From positions 1 to 64,000 of the forward strand of contig NZ_CP023691.1 in the NCBI RefSeq assembly GCF_008704855.1: DNA of 64,000 nucleotides. The letters run 5' to 3'. Origin of the DNA: Streptomyces platensis. Its GTDB lineage: Bacteria; Actinomycetota; Actinomycetes; Streptomycetales; Streptomycetaceae. The stretch's first letter is position 1. Every line of letters starts with the position of its first letter. The position numbers and the translations under genes were made by a program. The notes below the pieces were generated by a model. That model saw nothing but the letters and a program-made list of their open reading frames with translations, had not been told where the DNA came from and did no database searches. Below, in pieces: positions 25,027-34,641 of this stretch.

Positions 25027-25516
25027 GTCTGCGTTCTCACCATGGCCGGGGGGTGTCGGCCCCAGGGGGCCGGGCCTGCCTCGATCAGCGGGCTGTGTTG
25101 ACGCTTATGACGTTCATGCCGTACCCCTGCGCCAGGCTCGTCACGTGAGCGCTGGAGGGCTCCCCAGCTACTTCCCGGCTGCAACCGGCCGGAGAAAAGC
25201 GCTTGTCCCTGACAGGAGGCGCGGCAGTCCAAGGACAGCCAGGACCCCGCCGCCCCCTGAAGCCCGCTGCGCCTACCTCTCAGACGGGATAAGCACCAAG
25301 CTCCGCTGGAACCTCACCGGCGACCGCACCGGACTGCAATGCCCTGCCTCGACACCCCATCAACTACGAGAGCCTGTAAGCGCCGTGTGGTCCGTGTCGC
25401 GTCGCTTGTTGGGCGGGCGGGTTCCGCCCGCCCAATCCGCGCTATCCAGTGCGCGCCGAATTTCAGGCAACACACGGGGGTGAAGCGAAGCAGGCTTTGT
25501 GATGGGGTGTTCAGTT
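25027..25516. other. Convergent intergenic region
   Basis: About 490 bases between the end of the kinase gene and the end of the terpene operon. No convincing gene is seen. A strong hairpin at 25409-25435 stops transcription from one or both sides. Confidence 0.5.
25409..25435. terminator. Perfect 12-bp hairpin terminator
   Basis: TTGGGCGGGCGG at 25409-25420 pairs exactly with CCGCCCGCCCAA at 25424-25435 around a three-base loop. It lies between converging genes and is probably a two-way terminator. Confidence 0.7.
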
Positions 25517-25951
25517 CTATTTTTCTAGTTTGTAGTCGTAGTAGTCGGCCGGGCCGACGAGTACGGCCTGGAAGTAGAGTGGCTCGCCGTCCGTATCGAG
25601 CGGAACGTCGTGGCCTGCGTCCCGGCCTCGGGCGCGCATTCGCAACCGGTAGGTGCCCGGCTGGTGACCGGCCTCCGGAAGGTTCCCCCTCATGAAGAGC
25701 AGGTCGAGCTGGACCAGGCGAGCCGAGGCATCATCGGCGGGGGGTGTGTCGTCGCCGAGCGTGCGCAGCATGCGGCACTGCTTCGCCGCCAGTTCCTCAT
25801 AGGTGCTCTGGCTGCGTGTGACGGCGGTCAGGTCGGCGGGCAACTGGTCGAGCACGTAGGACGCGAGCGGGGAGCGGGGAGCGGGATAAGGATTCCCTGC
25901 ATCGCGTCGGTGTGCGTGGAGGGTCTCCGAATGGGAGAACAGTTCTGCCAT
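25517..25951 (-). CDS. Small orphan protein of the terpene cluster
   Basis: A 144-residue protein beginning at ATG 25951 with GGAGG eleven bases upstream. Its start is three bases beyond the stop of the P450 gene, so it belongs to that operon. It has no signal peptide or membrane segment. The C-terminus is distinctive: LLFMRGNLPEAGHQPGTYRLRMRARGRD, then PLYFQAVLVGPADYYDYKLEK, suggesting a beta-rich domain. I do not recognise a family. It could help the P450s or terpene synthase or bind the product. Confidence 0.65.
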   Translation of the reverse strand: MAELFSHSETLHAHRRDAGNPYPAPRSPLASYVLDQLPADLTAVTRSQSTYEELAAKQCRMLRTLGDDTPPADDASARLVQLDLLFMRGNLPEAGHQPGTYRLRMRARGRDAGHDVPLDTDGEPLYFQAVLVGPADYYDYKLEK

Positions 25952-25953
25952 AT

Positions 25954-27180
25954 TCACTTTCGGCCTCCAGCGTTGCCCGGTCGCCAGGACACTGGAAGCG
26001 CTTCGACGCCATATACCGTCGAGCCTTCCCTGAACCGGAGATCCGTATCGGGGACGGCGAGTTCGAGCGTGGGAAAACGTCGGAGCAACGCCGGCAGAGC
26101 GATCTTCAACTCCAGTCTTGCCAACTGTTGTCCGAGGCACTGGTGGACACCGAAACCGAACGACATCTGTGCTACCGGACGGCGATGGACATCCAGCGTG
26201 TCAGGCCATTCGGGCACGAGGTCGGGATCACGGTTCGCTGTCAATGGGCTGAGCAGCACGTATTCACCTGCCGCGATCCGGCTCCCGCAGATCTCGACGT
26301 CTTCCACAGCCATCCTCAGAAGCGGCGCTGGAATGGCGAGATACCGAAGAAGTTCTTCGACCGCTGTGTTCGTGACCGAGGTGTCGTCTCGGAGAGCAGC
26401 CAATTGGTTTGGGTTCCGCAACAACGCCAATACGCTCAGGGCGAGCATGGTCGCTGTGGTCTCGTGTCCCCCCACGAGAAGAGTGGTCCCGAATCCGAGG
26501 AGTTCAGCATCCGTGAGGTCCTCACCGTGTTGCCGCACCAGTCTTCCCAACACTCCGTCCCCGGGCGCGGCACGATTTCGGGTGACAAGTTCTTGCATGG
26601 CTGCATTCAACTCGGCCGATGCGGCCACCAACTGGTCGGCGCAGGCCGTCCCGTCCATGATCACCTGAGAGCAGCGCTGAAACATGGATCGTGTCTCATA
26701 CGGCACTTCAAGCAGTTCGCAGATCGCCAGTGAGGGGATGGGGAGGGCGAAGGCCTCGACCAGGTCGACCACGGGCCCGTGCGCCACCATGGCGTCGAGG
26801 TGAGCCGAGACCATTTCTTCGATCGCCGGTCGCAGCTGCTCAACCTGGCGCACGGTGAAGCAGCCGGTAAGCATGCGGCGGAGGCGTTGATGTTCTGCAC
26901 CGCTGTAGGCGGGTAGAAAACCTGGTTGGTTGAACAAGGTCCGCGGCATCGTTGTATCGATGCCGTTTCCGGTCACTAGGAGATCTTCCGCGAAGGCAGC
27001 CCGGACATCACCGTATCTCGTGACAACGATGGCTTCGATTTCACCGCGCACAGGGTGAAATACACGCAGACGCGGCAGACCATCCTCTTCGCGCATGCGA
27101 ACGAGAGTCCGTGACGGGTCGAATGGACAGTCTTGATCTCGTTCGGACGTCACGAAGGACGCTGGGCGGCGAACGGGCAT
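25954..27180 (-). CDS. Cytochrome P450 (bacterial class I type)
   Basis: A 408-residue P450 with start ATG 27180 and GAGGAGA seven bases upstream. The I-helix oxygen-binding motif is GGHETT, the ExxR is in AVEELLRYLA, and the haem loop FGFGVHQCLG places the cysteine near residue 348. It needs a ferredoxin and ferredoxin reductase, neither of which lies nearby. It sits directly after the terpene synthase on the same strand and probably oxidises the cyclic terpene. The downstream small protein follows within three bases. Confidence 0.85.
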   Translation of the reverse strand: MPVRRPASFVTSERDQDCPFDPSRTLVRMREEDGLPRLRVFHPVRGEIEAIVVTRYGDVRAAFAEDLLVTGNGIDTTMPRTLFNQPGFLPAYSGAEHQRLRRMLTGCFTVRQVEQLRPAIEEMVSAHLDAMVAHGPVVDLVEAFALPIPSLAICELLEVPYETRSMFQRCSQVIMDGTACADQLVAASAELNAAMQELVTRNRAAPGDGVLGRLVRQHGEDLTDAELLGFGTTLLVGGHETTATMLALSVLALLRNPNQLAALRDDTSVTNTAVEELLRYLAIPAPLLRMAVEDVEICGSRIAAGEYVLLSPLTANRDPDLVPEWPDTLDVHRRPVAQMSFGFGVHQCLGQQLARLELKIALPALLRRFPTLELAVPDTDLRFREGSTVYGVEALPVSWRPGNAGGRK

Positions 27181-27358
27181 GGCGTATTCTCCTCAGCTCT
27201 TTCGATCCCGAGCATTGCTGGCCAGGCCTCAAGTAGAAGCACTGCTACCGCAGTTGGTTTTTCTGTGGAGGCGCGCTTTCTGTTACGGTCCTCCCGACAG
27301 GCTTTCGGGCTGCTCTCTGCACCTGGACGGACCGCTGCTGCGCGAGAGGCGCACTGGT

Positions 27359-28333
27359 CTACATGCGATATCGCGTGGAGGTGTGATGCCAGTCGTAGGC
27401 ACCGCGGATGGTCGGCTGTAACGCTTCTGTGCAGTAGCGCTCCAGCAGGTCACGTTCGGTCGGATCGAGCTGGCTTACACCCGTTGCGCTAAGGAGGGCG
27501 TGGCGGGTGGTCGTGAACAGTTGCAGGGCCCCCTTTTGTTGATGGAGGGCCTTTTCGATCGCTTCCAGCCGGGAGAGCCCGTGTTCTCGTTCCAGGCACA
27601 GCACGAGATTGTTTTTCTCGCCCAGTGCGGCGTCTTTGCCCAGAGAGACAATGTCGTTGTCGCAGATGATGAACATCTTTATCATCTCACGCATGACCGA
27701 CAGGTGGGGCAGCTCGTACAAGTGATCCGGGAGAACGCACGAGGAAAGGCGTTCGGCGAGGTCGATGACCGGTGCCACCCCGATGGTGTGTCGCCTGACG
27801 CGTAAGTACGTGCTCAACGACATAGGGCTGTCGGCCTGCTTGCTGCGCGCCTCCTCGACGTGGTGGTCGAGGTAGGAGGACCAGTGAGCGCTGGATCGTC
27901 GTATCCAGTCCTGAGGCATCTCCTGGCAGCTGCGTCGCCGCATGTCGGCAAAAGCACTGGCCAGGGGCAGCGGGCACGCCACACCGGTAGTGCCCTCTTT
28001 GACGAGTCCGACGAGGTTGCGGACCCGTTCGGCTGACTGGCCCCACTGTTCGTCGAGCGCGTCGTCGAACAGGAAGTACCAGCTTTGCTGATCGACTCCG
28101 AGGTCCAATTCGCTTCCGGTCGCGTTCGGATAGAACATGGCCGCGATCAAGGGGAACTGACCCTTGAGATGATGGGCCTCCTCCGGTTCCGATGACAGAA
28201 AGCCGAATGATTTCGGCCAGGCAAGGTGACGATCATGAGCGGCTTGGAAGTCTGGACTGATGCGGCTGGGAAAGGACATAGGCGTCAGGCCCTCGTAGTA
28301 GTCGTCGGTCAAGAGCTCTACTGTTCTTTTCAT
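27359..28333 (-). CDS. Class I terpene (probably sesquiterpene) synthase
   Basis: A 324-residue enzyme, of usual bacterial length. The aspartate-rich motif FDDALDE is at 89-95, the NSE-type motif CDNDIVSLGKD has N225, S229 and K232, an arginine-rich RVRR occurs near 177-180, and the C-terminal RY pair is at 321-322. These are the three metal-binding and product-closing signatures of pentalenene-synthase-like enzymes. It should ionise farnesyl diphosphate and cyclise it, but the product cannot be predicted. ATG 28333 has GGAGG eleven bases upstream. The second P450 follows 178 bases later. Confidence 0.9.
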   Translation of the reverse strand: MKRTVELLTDDYYEGLTPMSFPSRISPDFQAAHDRHLAWPKSFGFLSSEPEEAHHLKGQFPLIAAMFYPNATGSELDLGVDQQSWYFLFDDALDEQWGQSAERVRNLVGLVKEGTTGVACPLPLASAFADMRRRSCQEMPQDWIRRSSAHWSSYLDHHVEEARSKQADSPMSLSTYLRVRRHTIGVAPVIDLAERLSSCVLPDHLYELPHLSVMREMIKMFIICDNDIVSLGKDAALGEKNNLVLCLEREHGLSRLEAIEKALHQQKGALQLFTTTRHALLSATGVSQLDPTERDLLERYCTEALQPTIRGAYDWHHTSTRYRM

Positions 28334-28668
28334 GATGTGGCTCGCCTCCAGGGTGGGTGGATAGGGGAATTCGCGGCCGTGGTTGTCGCGGTGTCGCGGG
28401 GTGCGTCCTCCGCCTTCGAGAGGTCTCGCCCTCGCCGGCGTCGCTCACCCACGCCGCCCTGGGGTGTTGCCGGTATTCGCCAGTGGGCGGCGGCCGGGCG
28501 GCGGGTTCTCTATGGGCAGCGACGGCGCCGGGCGGCGGCACAGGAGCGGGAGGGAAACCCTCCCGCTCCTGTGCAAAGCCGGGGTTTGGTGAAGGGGCGT
28601 GCCGGTGGTGCGGCGCGGGAGTGCATCAGTTCCGGTGAGCGTTTACGCTCGGCGCGGGGCGGGGCCGG
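28334..28668. other. Intergenic region between P450 and terpene synthase
   Basis: 335 bases carrying the strong hairpin at 28538-28574. The promoter for the terpene synthase should lie between that hairpin and 28333. No gene is seen. Confidence 0.5.
28538..28574. terminator. Very strong 17-bp hairpin terminator
   Basis: Seventeen bases at 28538-28554 pair without mismatch with 28558-28574 around an AAA loop (core stem CAGGAGCGGGAGGG). It follows the P450 gene that ends at 28669 and precedes the terpene synthase, so the two are probably separate transcripts. Confidence 0.8.
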
Positions 28669-30027
28669 TCACCGGGTTGGCCACGGTGAGACGAGCATGG
28701 GCAGCGAATTCGGCCGGATCTGCGCTTGGACCACTGGCCGGACCCGATGCTTCTCAAGCGGGTGCAGTCGCCACCGCGATACGATCGAGCGGAGGACGAC
28801 CAGCATTTCGGTCATTGAGAAGAAGTCCCCGATACACTTCCTGTTGCCCACTGCAAATGGGATGTAGGCACCCGGCGGAAGTTCCTTTTGGGAACGGTCA
28901 AGCCATCGGTCCGGGTCGAATCGCAAGGGGTCCGGGAAGTACGCCGGGTCTCGATGCATCGTCGCTGCGCTGTAGATTATTTCGGCCCCGGGTGGAAGCT
29001 CGATTCCGGAGACACGCACCGGTTCCAAAGCGCGCCGCATAAGAAGCCAGTTGGGCTGATGTAATCGAAGAACCTCCCGGAGGAACCGGTCGGTGAAGGG
29101 AAAGGTCGTTGCACTGGGAATGACCTCGACAGGTCGGGATCGGCACTCGGCTTTGATTCGATCTGTGATCTCCGGTCGTCGACCGAGCTCATAAAGAGCC
29201 CAGGACAAGGTGGTTGACGTGGTTTCAGCGCCGGCCATGAGGAGGGACAGCAACTCATCGCGGGCTTCCACGTCACTCATCCCCTGAGGATTCCCCGCTG
29301 TGCCGGTGAACATGATCGACAGCAGATCACCGCGGCCGGTGGGATCCTGCCGGGCCTGCCGGACAGCTGTGTCCGCGAGGTCGCGCAAGGCCGCGGCCGC
29401 GGACAGATACCGGCGGTGACCGAGCGCAGGCAAAGAAGCGATCGGCGCGGGCAGGACAGTGCCCACGAAGACCCCACGCATCACCGTGGTCAGGTGCTCA
29501 GCGACCCGATCCCCCAGCTCGGCCATAGCCTCGGCGCCGTCCGGGCGTTCGGTGCTGAACAAGGTCGCTACGAGCATGACCGTCATCAGCCGACGCATCG
29601 CCTGATCCATGACGATCACCTCGCCCGGGCGCCACGTCGACACCTGCTCCTCAGCGACATCAATCATCGTACCGACATATCCGGCGATACTGTCACGATG
29701 GAAAGCAGGCTGGAGCGCACGACGCTGGCGCCTGTGAAACTCTCGTTCGGACGTGATTATGCCATTCCCGATAAATGGCCTCGCGATGTCGAACAGCAAC
29801 CCTTTGCTGAACTTTCTGCTCTGCGTCACGAGAACGTCGTGGACCGCCTCCGGCGAGTTCAGAACAAACATCGGCCGAGTCCCGAGAAATATCTTGATGA
29901 TGTCACCCCGAGTCTTGATCGACTGCAGGAATCCTGCTCGCTTGACAGCAAGCTGAGGCAGGTGTCCGAGTAATGGAAAGCGGCCCGGAGCAATGGGCGC
30001 CGCTGCTGGAACACTGATGGAATGCAC
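28669..30027 (-). CDS. Cytochrome P450 (CYP183/PtlI-like, membrane-type length)
   Basis: A 452-residue P450, starting GTG 30027, though start choice is weak. The proline-rich N-terminus GRFPLLGHLPQL resembles the class of longer bacterial P450s such as PtlI, the pentalenene oxidase. The oxygen-binding motif is AGAETT, ExxR is in FLREVLRLHQP, the PERF-like region is FDPDRWL, and the haem loop FAVGNRKCIGD has its cysteine near residue 398. Together with the terpene synthase it makes a pentalenene-type oxidation plausible. No ferredoxin is in the cluster. It is separated from the synthase by a strong terminator. Confidence 0.85.
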   Translation of the reverse strand: MHSISVPAAAPIAPGRFPLLGHLPQLAVKRAGFLQSIKTRGDIIKIFLGTRPMFVLNSPEAVHDVLVTQSRKFSKGLLFDIARPFIGNGIITSEREFHRRQRRALQPAFHRDSIAGYVGTMIDVAEEQVSTWRPGEVIVMDQAMRRLMTVMLVATLFSTERPDGAEAMAELGDRVAEHLTTVMRGVFVGTVLPAPIASLPALGHRRYLSAAAALRDLADTAVRQARQDPTGRGDLLSIMFTGTAGNPQGMSDVEARDELLSLLMAGAETTSTTLSWALYELGRRPEITDRIKAECRSRPVEVIPSATTFPFTDRFLREVLRLHQPNWLLMRRALEPVRVSGIELPPGAEIIYSAATMHRDPAYFPDPLRFDPDRWLDRSQKELPPGAYIPFAVGNRKCIGDFFSMTEMLVVLRSIVSRWRLHPLEKHRVRPVVQAQIRPNSLPMLVSPWPTR

Positions 30028-31346
30028 AGCCCTATACTTCCCTTTGTCTACTGCCGGGGGTTCGTTCAGTGGCGGGTCGGGGACACACCGCGGAAGTCGG
30101 AGGCGGGGCAGCGGTGCGGCCGTGCGGACGCGGTCGGCAGATTACACCGCTGCCGTCATCAGCGGCACGCCGATCGCAAGGACACCCGGAAGTCGTCGTC
30201 ACATGGTGTTTCCGCCATCAAGAAGTACGTGTATGGCGCTGAAGAAGCAGATGTGTGCCGTGTGGTGTCGGCCAGGCAGGTATCTCCGGCAGCCGGTGAG
30301 CCGTTTCCAGCCTGACGGGTGGTTGGACGGGTGACCCCGGCGGCGGCCATGAAGAAACGACCTGGTGGTTGGTGGAGTACCGATAGTTCTTCGACTGCTC
30401 GGCGATGGTGTGGTCGCGAGCGGGGACCAGGGTGCTGTCAACGATCAGCACGGTGTTCTTGCGGAACCGCTGGCGCTGCTGGAGAGCAAGTGATGCTGCC
30501 GCTGTGGCGCCACTACGCCGCCGTCCTGCGGGCCGGGGGTTCTCGGTGTGGACCGGCATCCTCAACGCCGCCCACTACGGCGCTCCCCAGACAAGAAGAC
30601 GGGCGATCCTAGGTGCGGTGTCTTGGACATAACGGCGGCGCGCAGGATGCTCCAGGCTCAGCAGCGGATGTCGGGCTGGCGAGTGCCTCCTTCCAGTCCA
30701 GCCAGAGGATGTCGAAGGCGCCGGCCACCGCGCCCTCGCGCGGGTCGCCGAAGAAGAAGACCTGGTTTTCAGGCACTCGCTACGGCACCGGTGCGAAGTT
30801 CACCGTCGAGCCTTTGCGGTCGTTCGCGAGCGTGCACCGAGCTCTGGTTCGCCGCGGTCGGCGGTCAGCTTCACCGGACATTGGCTGCCCCCAGTCAGTG
30901 GCGCACGTGCAGGTAGCCTCCCTACGTCGCGATGATCACCCTCACCACCCGCCGCCACACCCTGGCGTAATCAGGGCGGCGGCGGCCTGGCCGCTGGTGC
31001 CCATCAGCATGCTGGGGGGTTGTACAGCTTCAAGCCGTCTCTGCGCAGATCGCCCAGCGGATGCGTTCACTTCTTCATTGACGCGCGTTCGAACCTACGG
31101 TGTTCGGCGCACGAAGCCGGCGGGGCAGGGCTGCCGGTCTCCGGCGGATCGCCGTTCCCTTCGGCCTGTGCTTGATCGGACGGAGGCTTCGCCCCAGGGT
31201 GTCACTGAAGTGTCCGCGGTCGGGTGGGGTCATGCGCCTTGGTACGGGCTTGGCGCTCGACTGTAGGAAGGTTGGGCAGCGCCCGTGTTGCTTGGAGCGA
31301 ACGATAATCTGGGCCCGTCAACGAAGATCGCACAAGGGTGGAGCAC
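30028..31346. other. Gene-poor stretch with transposase relics
   Basis: About 1.3 kb with no intact gene. An IS5-type transposase fragment is on the minus strand at about 30356-30490. Near 30650-30770 the minus strand reads VFFFGDPREGAVAGAFDILW, another protein-like fragment without start or stop. The remainder shows nothing. Confidence 0.5.
30356..30490 (-). pseudogene. IS5-family transposase fragment
   Basis: The minus strand reads RFRKNTVLIVDSTLVPARDH followed by TIAEQSKNYRYSTNHQVV. This is the DDE region around the first catalytic aspartate and the N-Y-R-Y-S-T-N segment found in IS5/IS1647-like transposases. No start, no inverted repeats and no rest of the gene are present, so it is a short relic. 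Confidence 0.6.
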
Positions 31347-31565
31347 ATGGCAGACATCATGGAGACGGCGGCGCGCAAGGTCTTTGAGCGCTACGACATC
31401 GACGGGGACGGCCTGGTCACCGCGGCCGAATACCGGAAGGTCGTGGCGGAGTTGGAGGGCTCGGAGATCAGCGAATCGCAAGCCCAGGAGCTGATCGACG
31501 CGCTCGACACCAACGGCGATCGCCAGATGTCCTTCGAGGAGTTCTGGGCGGCCATGAAGGGCTGA
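31347..31565 (+). CDS. Small EF-hand calcium-binding protein
   Basis: A 72-residue protein with two EF-hand loops: DIDGDGLVTAAE and DTNGDRQMSFEE, both with the acidic positions for calcium. The start is ATG 31347; a GTG nine bases earlier is possible. It resembles calerythrin-like or calmodulin-like small proteins of Streptomyces, whose targets are mostly unknown. It is alone, flanked by gene-poor DNA. Confidence 0.8.
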   Translation: MADIMETAARKVFERYDIDGDGLVTAAEYRKVVAELEGSEISESQAQELIDALDTNGDRQMSFEEFWAAMKG

Positions 31566-32898
31566 CGCTGCCCGGTCCGGCCCGTGGTGGAGCCGGCCGG
31601 ACACGCCAGTGCACGCGGGCCCCGGGCCGTCGTAAGCCCGGGGTCTGGTGTGTCTGCCGGACATCTGCCGGACAATGGGCGGGGCCGTGCGGAACGCGTA
31701 GCCGTCAGCGTCTACCAGCGGCGCGGTGGGCCAAGCCTTTGCCAGGAGATGCCGGTCACGAGCTCGCGTGCGCGGGGACATACACCCCAGTCAGCATCAC
31801 CGGCGGTGAGCCAGGCCCGGCCCACAGGACCGATCAGTAGACAGCTTACGGCGACCGAGCGGGCCGCCCACCAGTCGGACGAGCACAGCGATACCTCCGT
31901 CCGGCGGGACTCTGGTGCCTCAACCAATAGCGGGACTTGGCAGCAGCTGGACAGGCACGGATCGCAGGGTGAGTGGACTGTCGGCCGTGAGCAGGCCCGC
32001 TCTCGCTCTTCACCAGCGCGGCTCGGCCGCTGTCGCCGCTCACGGAAGCTCCGCGTCCAGGCCTCCTCTGATACGCCACCGGCGAAGTCGATCGCGACGG
32101 CACGTCGACGCCGCCACCTCGCTGGGACACGACCCCGAGCTGCTCTCTTTCTGCATGGAAGTGCCGACAGGACGCGCGACGCGGCTGTTCGACCGAGTCT
32201 GGTGCGACGGCTGCCCGGGCGACTTCTCGTGGGCAACGACCCGCGCTGCGGCCACCCTGTAGGTTCAGTTCCCGCACATCGGGGCCACGGTCGAAGTGCC
32301 ACGCGTAGCCGAGCTCAATCACGACTCCAGCAGGCCCCACGCGCTCGCTGACCGACACGTTCCGCATTGATGGCTGGGCTCTTCAAGTTCCGTGCGGTGA
32401 GGACGTTGAGGGCGACGACAGCCCTGTGGCATGCGCTCGCAAGAACTCTGGGACGGCGACAGGCAGCGCACTGCCCTCCGTGGGCGTGGATGTCAGGCGC
32501 CGAGGCGCCCAGGAACCTGGAGAAGAGGCAGCCTGGCCGTCGCGCCGCACCGTCGCCCATCGCGTGGCGGAAGCTGGCCGACCAGGCGTGGATGCCGCAA
32601 GGAGAACCTACGACTTCCGCTCGTGGTCCACCGCGGTGAGCCTGAAGCGACCCGTTCAACGTGCGGGCGTACGTGCCCGCGACTTCGGGTGCCAGGTCGC
32701 CGTGACGTCCTGGCCAAGGCCAGCCTGAGACGCGGGCCGGCACCCTGGCACGCCAGCACTCCCACGAGAGCATCTGGGTCAGCTGACGCACCGGCAGGCC
32801 TTCCTGCATGCATCCCACCTCGTCTTCAAGATCCATTGTCAGTGGTGGGTGAGAAGGTAGGAGCATCGAGTCGGAAAGATCGAAAGACGGGGAGCGTC
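31566..32898. other. Gene-poor stretch
   Basis: About 1.3 kb between the EF-hand and vWA genes. Long open frames on both strands lack protein-like composition and initiation signals. Short protein-like runs, such as minus-strand VGPAGVVIELGYAWHFDRG near 32300, may be remnants. Nothing can be named. Confidence 0.45.
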
Positions 32899-33939
32899 AT
32901 GTCCGGAAACCAGAACTACATCAATCACGTTGCTCTTGTGTTGGATGCCAGTTCGTCCATGTCCCATCTGAGCCGCAAGGTCGTTGAAGTCGCCGACCAG
33001 CAGATCTCCTATCTGGCCCGCCGGTCGAAGGAACTGGACCAGGAAACCCGCGTGACGGTGTACGTCTTCGCGGACAAGGTGGAATGCGTCATCTACGACA
33101 AGGACGTGCTGCGGATGCCGTCCCTGAAGCAGCTGTACCGGGTCGGTGGAATGACGGCTCTGCTGGCGGCCACACTGAAGTCGCAGCGGGAGCTGGCGCA
33201 GACTGCTCAACTTTACGGTGACCACAGCTTCCTGACGTTTGTTCTGACTGATGGGCAGGAGAATGCAAGCCATCGCTGCCTGGATGCCCCTGCCAGGGAT
33301 CCGCGTGAACTGGTGCAGGCCGTAGCCAAGATGATCGCGACGCAGGAGGACAACTGGACGCTGGCCGTCCTCGTACCGGACCAGATGGGCAAGCGCGAGG
33401 CCATGCAGTGCGGGTTCCCGAAGGACAACATCGCCATCTGGGACGCCACGAGCACACAAGGTCTGGAGGAGGCCGGGCAGGTCATCCAGCAGGCAACTGA
33501 GAACTTTATGATGGGCCGCGCCCAGGGAATCCGGGGATCGCGGGCGGTGTTCTCCACGGGTGCCGAGGCCGTCAACAAGGACACCATAAAGGCAGCCGGC
33601 CTTACCCCGGTGGATCCGTCGAAGTACCAGCTGATTCCGGTGGCTCGCGACGCGGTGATCCGGGACTGGGTCATCGAATGCGGGCACACTTACCGGACCG
33701 GTTGTGCGTTCTATCAGCTGAGCAAGTCGGAGAAAATCCAGGCGCGGAAGCAGATTGCCGTGCTGGAGAAGAAAACGGACCGGGTGTACACGGGGCCGCA
33801 GGCCCGAGCGCTGCTGGGCCTGCCCGACACGGAAGTCCGTATCAAGCCCGACCACAACGACGACTTCACGATCTTTGTGCAGAGCACCAGCGTGAACCGC
33901 AAACTGGTACCGCACACACGGCTACTGCTCATGATCTGA
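32899..33939 (+). CDS. von Willebrand factor A domain protein
   Basis: A 346-residue protein starting ATG 32899 with GGGGAG five bases upstream. A longer upstream frame is not protein-like. ALVLDASSSM at 11-20 is an intact metal-ion-dependent adhesion site, with the threonine and aspartate partners later (VGGMTALL; FVLTDGQEN). The C-terminal ~100 residues (e.g. IQARKQIAVLEKKTDRVYTGPQA) form a separate domain, not recognised. vWA proteins of this type usually act in stress responses or with partner ATPases. No partner gene adjoins it. A hairpin terminator follows. Confidence 0.8.
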   Translation: MSGNQNYINHVALVLDASSSMSHLSRKVVEVADQQISYLARRSKELDQETRVTVYVFADKVECVIYDKDVLRMPSLKQLYRVGGMTALLAATLKSQRELAQTAQLYGDHSFLTFVLTDGQENASHRCLDAPARDPRELVQAVAKMIATQEDNWTLAVLVPDQMGKREAMQCGFPKDNIAIWDATSTQGLEEAGQVIQQATENFMMGRAQGIRGSRAVFSTGAEAVNKDTIKAAGLTPVDPSKYQLIPVARDAVIRDWVIECGHTYRTGCAFYQLSKSEKIQARKQIAVLEKKTDRVYTGPQARALLGLPDTEVRIKPDHNDDFTIFVQSTSVNRKLVPHTRLLLMI

Positions 33940-33949
33940 CGCCCTGAAA

Positions 33950-33979
33950 GCCCCGCCGGACCGGACCAACTGGCGGGGC
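33950..33979. terminator. Hairpin between convergent genes
   Basis: GCCCCGCC at 33950-33957 pairs with GGCGGGGC at 33972-33979. It lies between the vWA gene and the response-regulator gene and probably ends both transcripts. Confidence 0.6.
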
Positions 33980-33990
33980 ATTCTTCACAT

Positions 33991-34641
33991 TCAGCGTGTC
34001 AGTCCGGCGTCCTTGGCGCACAGTGCCGCCTGCACCCGGTTGTCCACCTCGAGGGCGGCCAGGATACGGCTGACGTGCGCTTTGACCGTGCTCTCCCACA
34101 TGCCCAGACCGGTGGCGATCTCGGCGTTGGACGCACCGCCGGCCAGCAGGCCGAGCACATCGGTCTCGCGCGGCGTCAGGCGCTCGACCCGGCCCCGGGC
34201 GGCGGCCGAGGCGCCGCCTGCCGTGTGGTGATGGTGCTCGATGAGCCGTCGGGCAGCGACAGGGTGCAGCATCGCGTGTCCGTCGGCGACGACCTCGACG
34301 GCCTGGATGATCTGTGCGGGGTCGGTGTCCTTCAGCAGGAAGCCGACCGCGCCGGCGGCCAGACCGTCGTAGACGTACTGGTCGAGGTCGAAGGTCGTGA
34401 GCATCACGACCTTGGGCGGGTGGGGCAGCGCGAGCAGCTGTCTGGTGGCTTCTATGCCGTCCATGTGGGGCATCCGCACGTCCATCAGTACGACGTCCAA
34501 GCGCTGTGCGGTGGCCCGTTGGATGGCTTCGCGGCCGTCGGAGGCGTGTGCCGCAACAGTGATGTTGGGGGCGTCTTGAAGGATGTCGGCGAGTGCCAGG
34601 CGGACCAGGCCGTCGTCGTCGACGATCATTGTCCGGATCAC
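33991..34641 (-). CDS. NarL/LuxR-family response regulator
   Basis: A 216-residue regulator. The receiver domain has the acid pair DDD near residue 8-10, the phospho-acceptor aspartate in VVLMDVRMP near 54, and the conserved threonine and lysine in MLTTFD and FLLKDTDP. A LuxR-type DNA-binding domain follows: LTPRETDVLGLLAGGASNAEIA. Its start overlaps the stop of the histidine kinase by four bases (ATGA), so the pair is one operon. Target genes and signal are unknown. The kinase is upstream on the same strand. Confidence 0.95.
   Translation of the reverse strand: MIRTMIVDDDGLVRLALADILQDAPNITVAAHASDGREAIQRATAQRLDVVLMDVRMPHMDGIEATRQLLALPHPPKVVMLTTFDLDQYVYDGLAAGAVGFLLKDTDPAQIIQAVEVVADGHAMLHPVAARRLIEHHHHTAGGASAAARGRVERLTPRETDVLGLLAGGASNAEIATGLGMWESTVKAHVSRILAALEVDNRVQAALCAKDAGLTR

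Noticed and set aside
31584..32351. 255-codon plus-strand frame in the gene-poor stretch
   Set aside because: Composition is arginine/serine-rich without hydrophobic core or ribosome-binding site, so it is probably non-coding.
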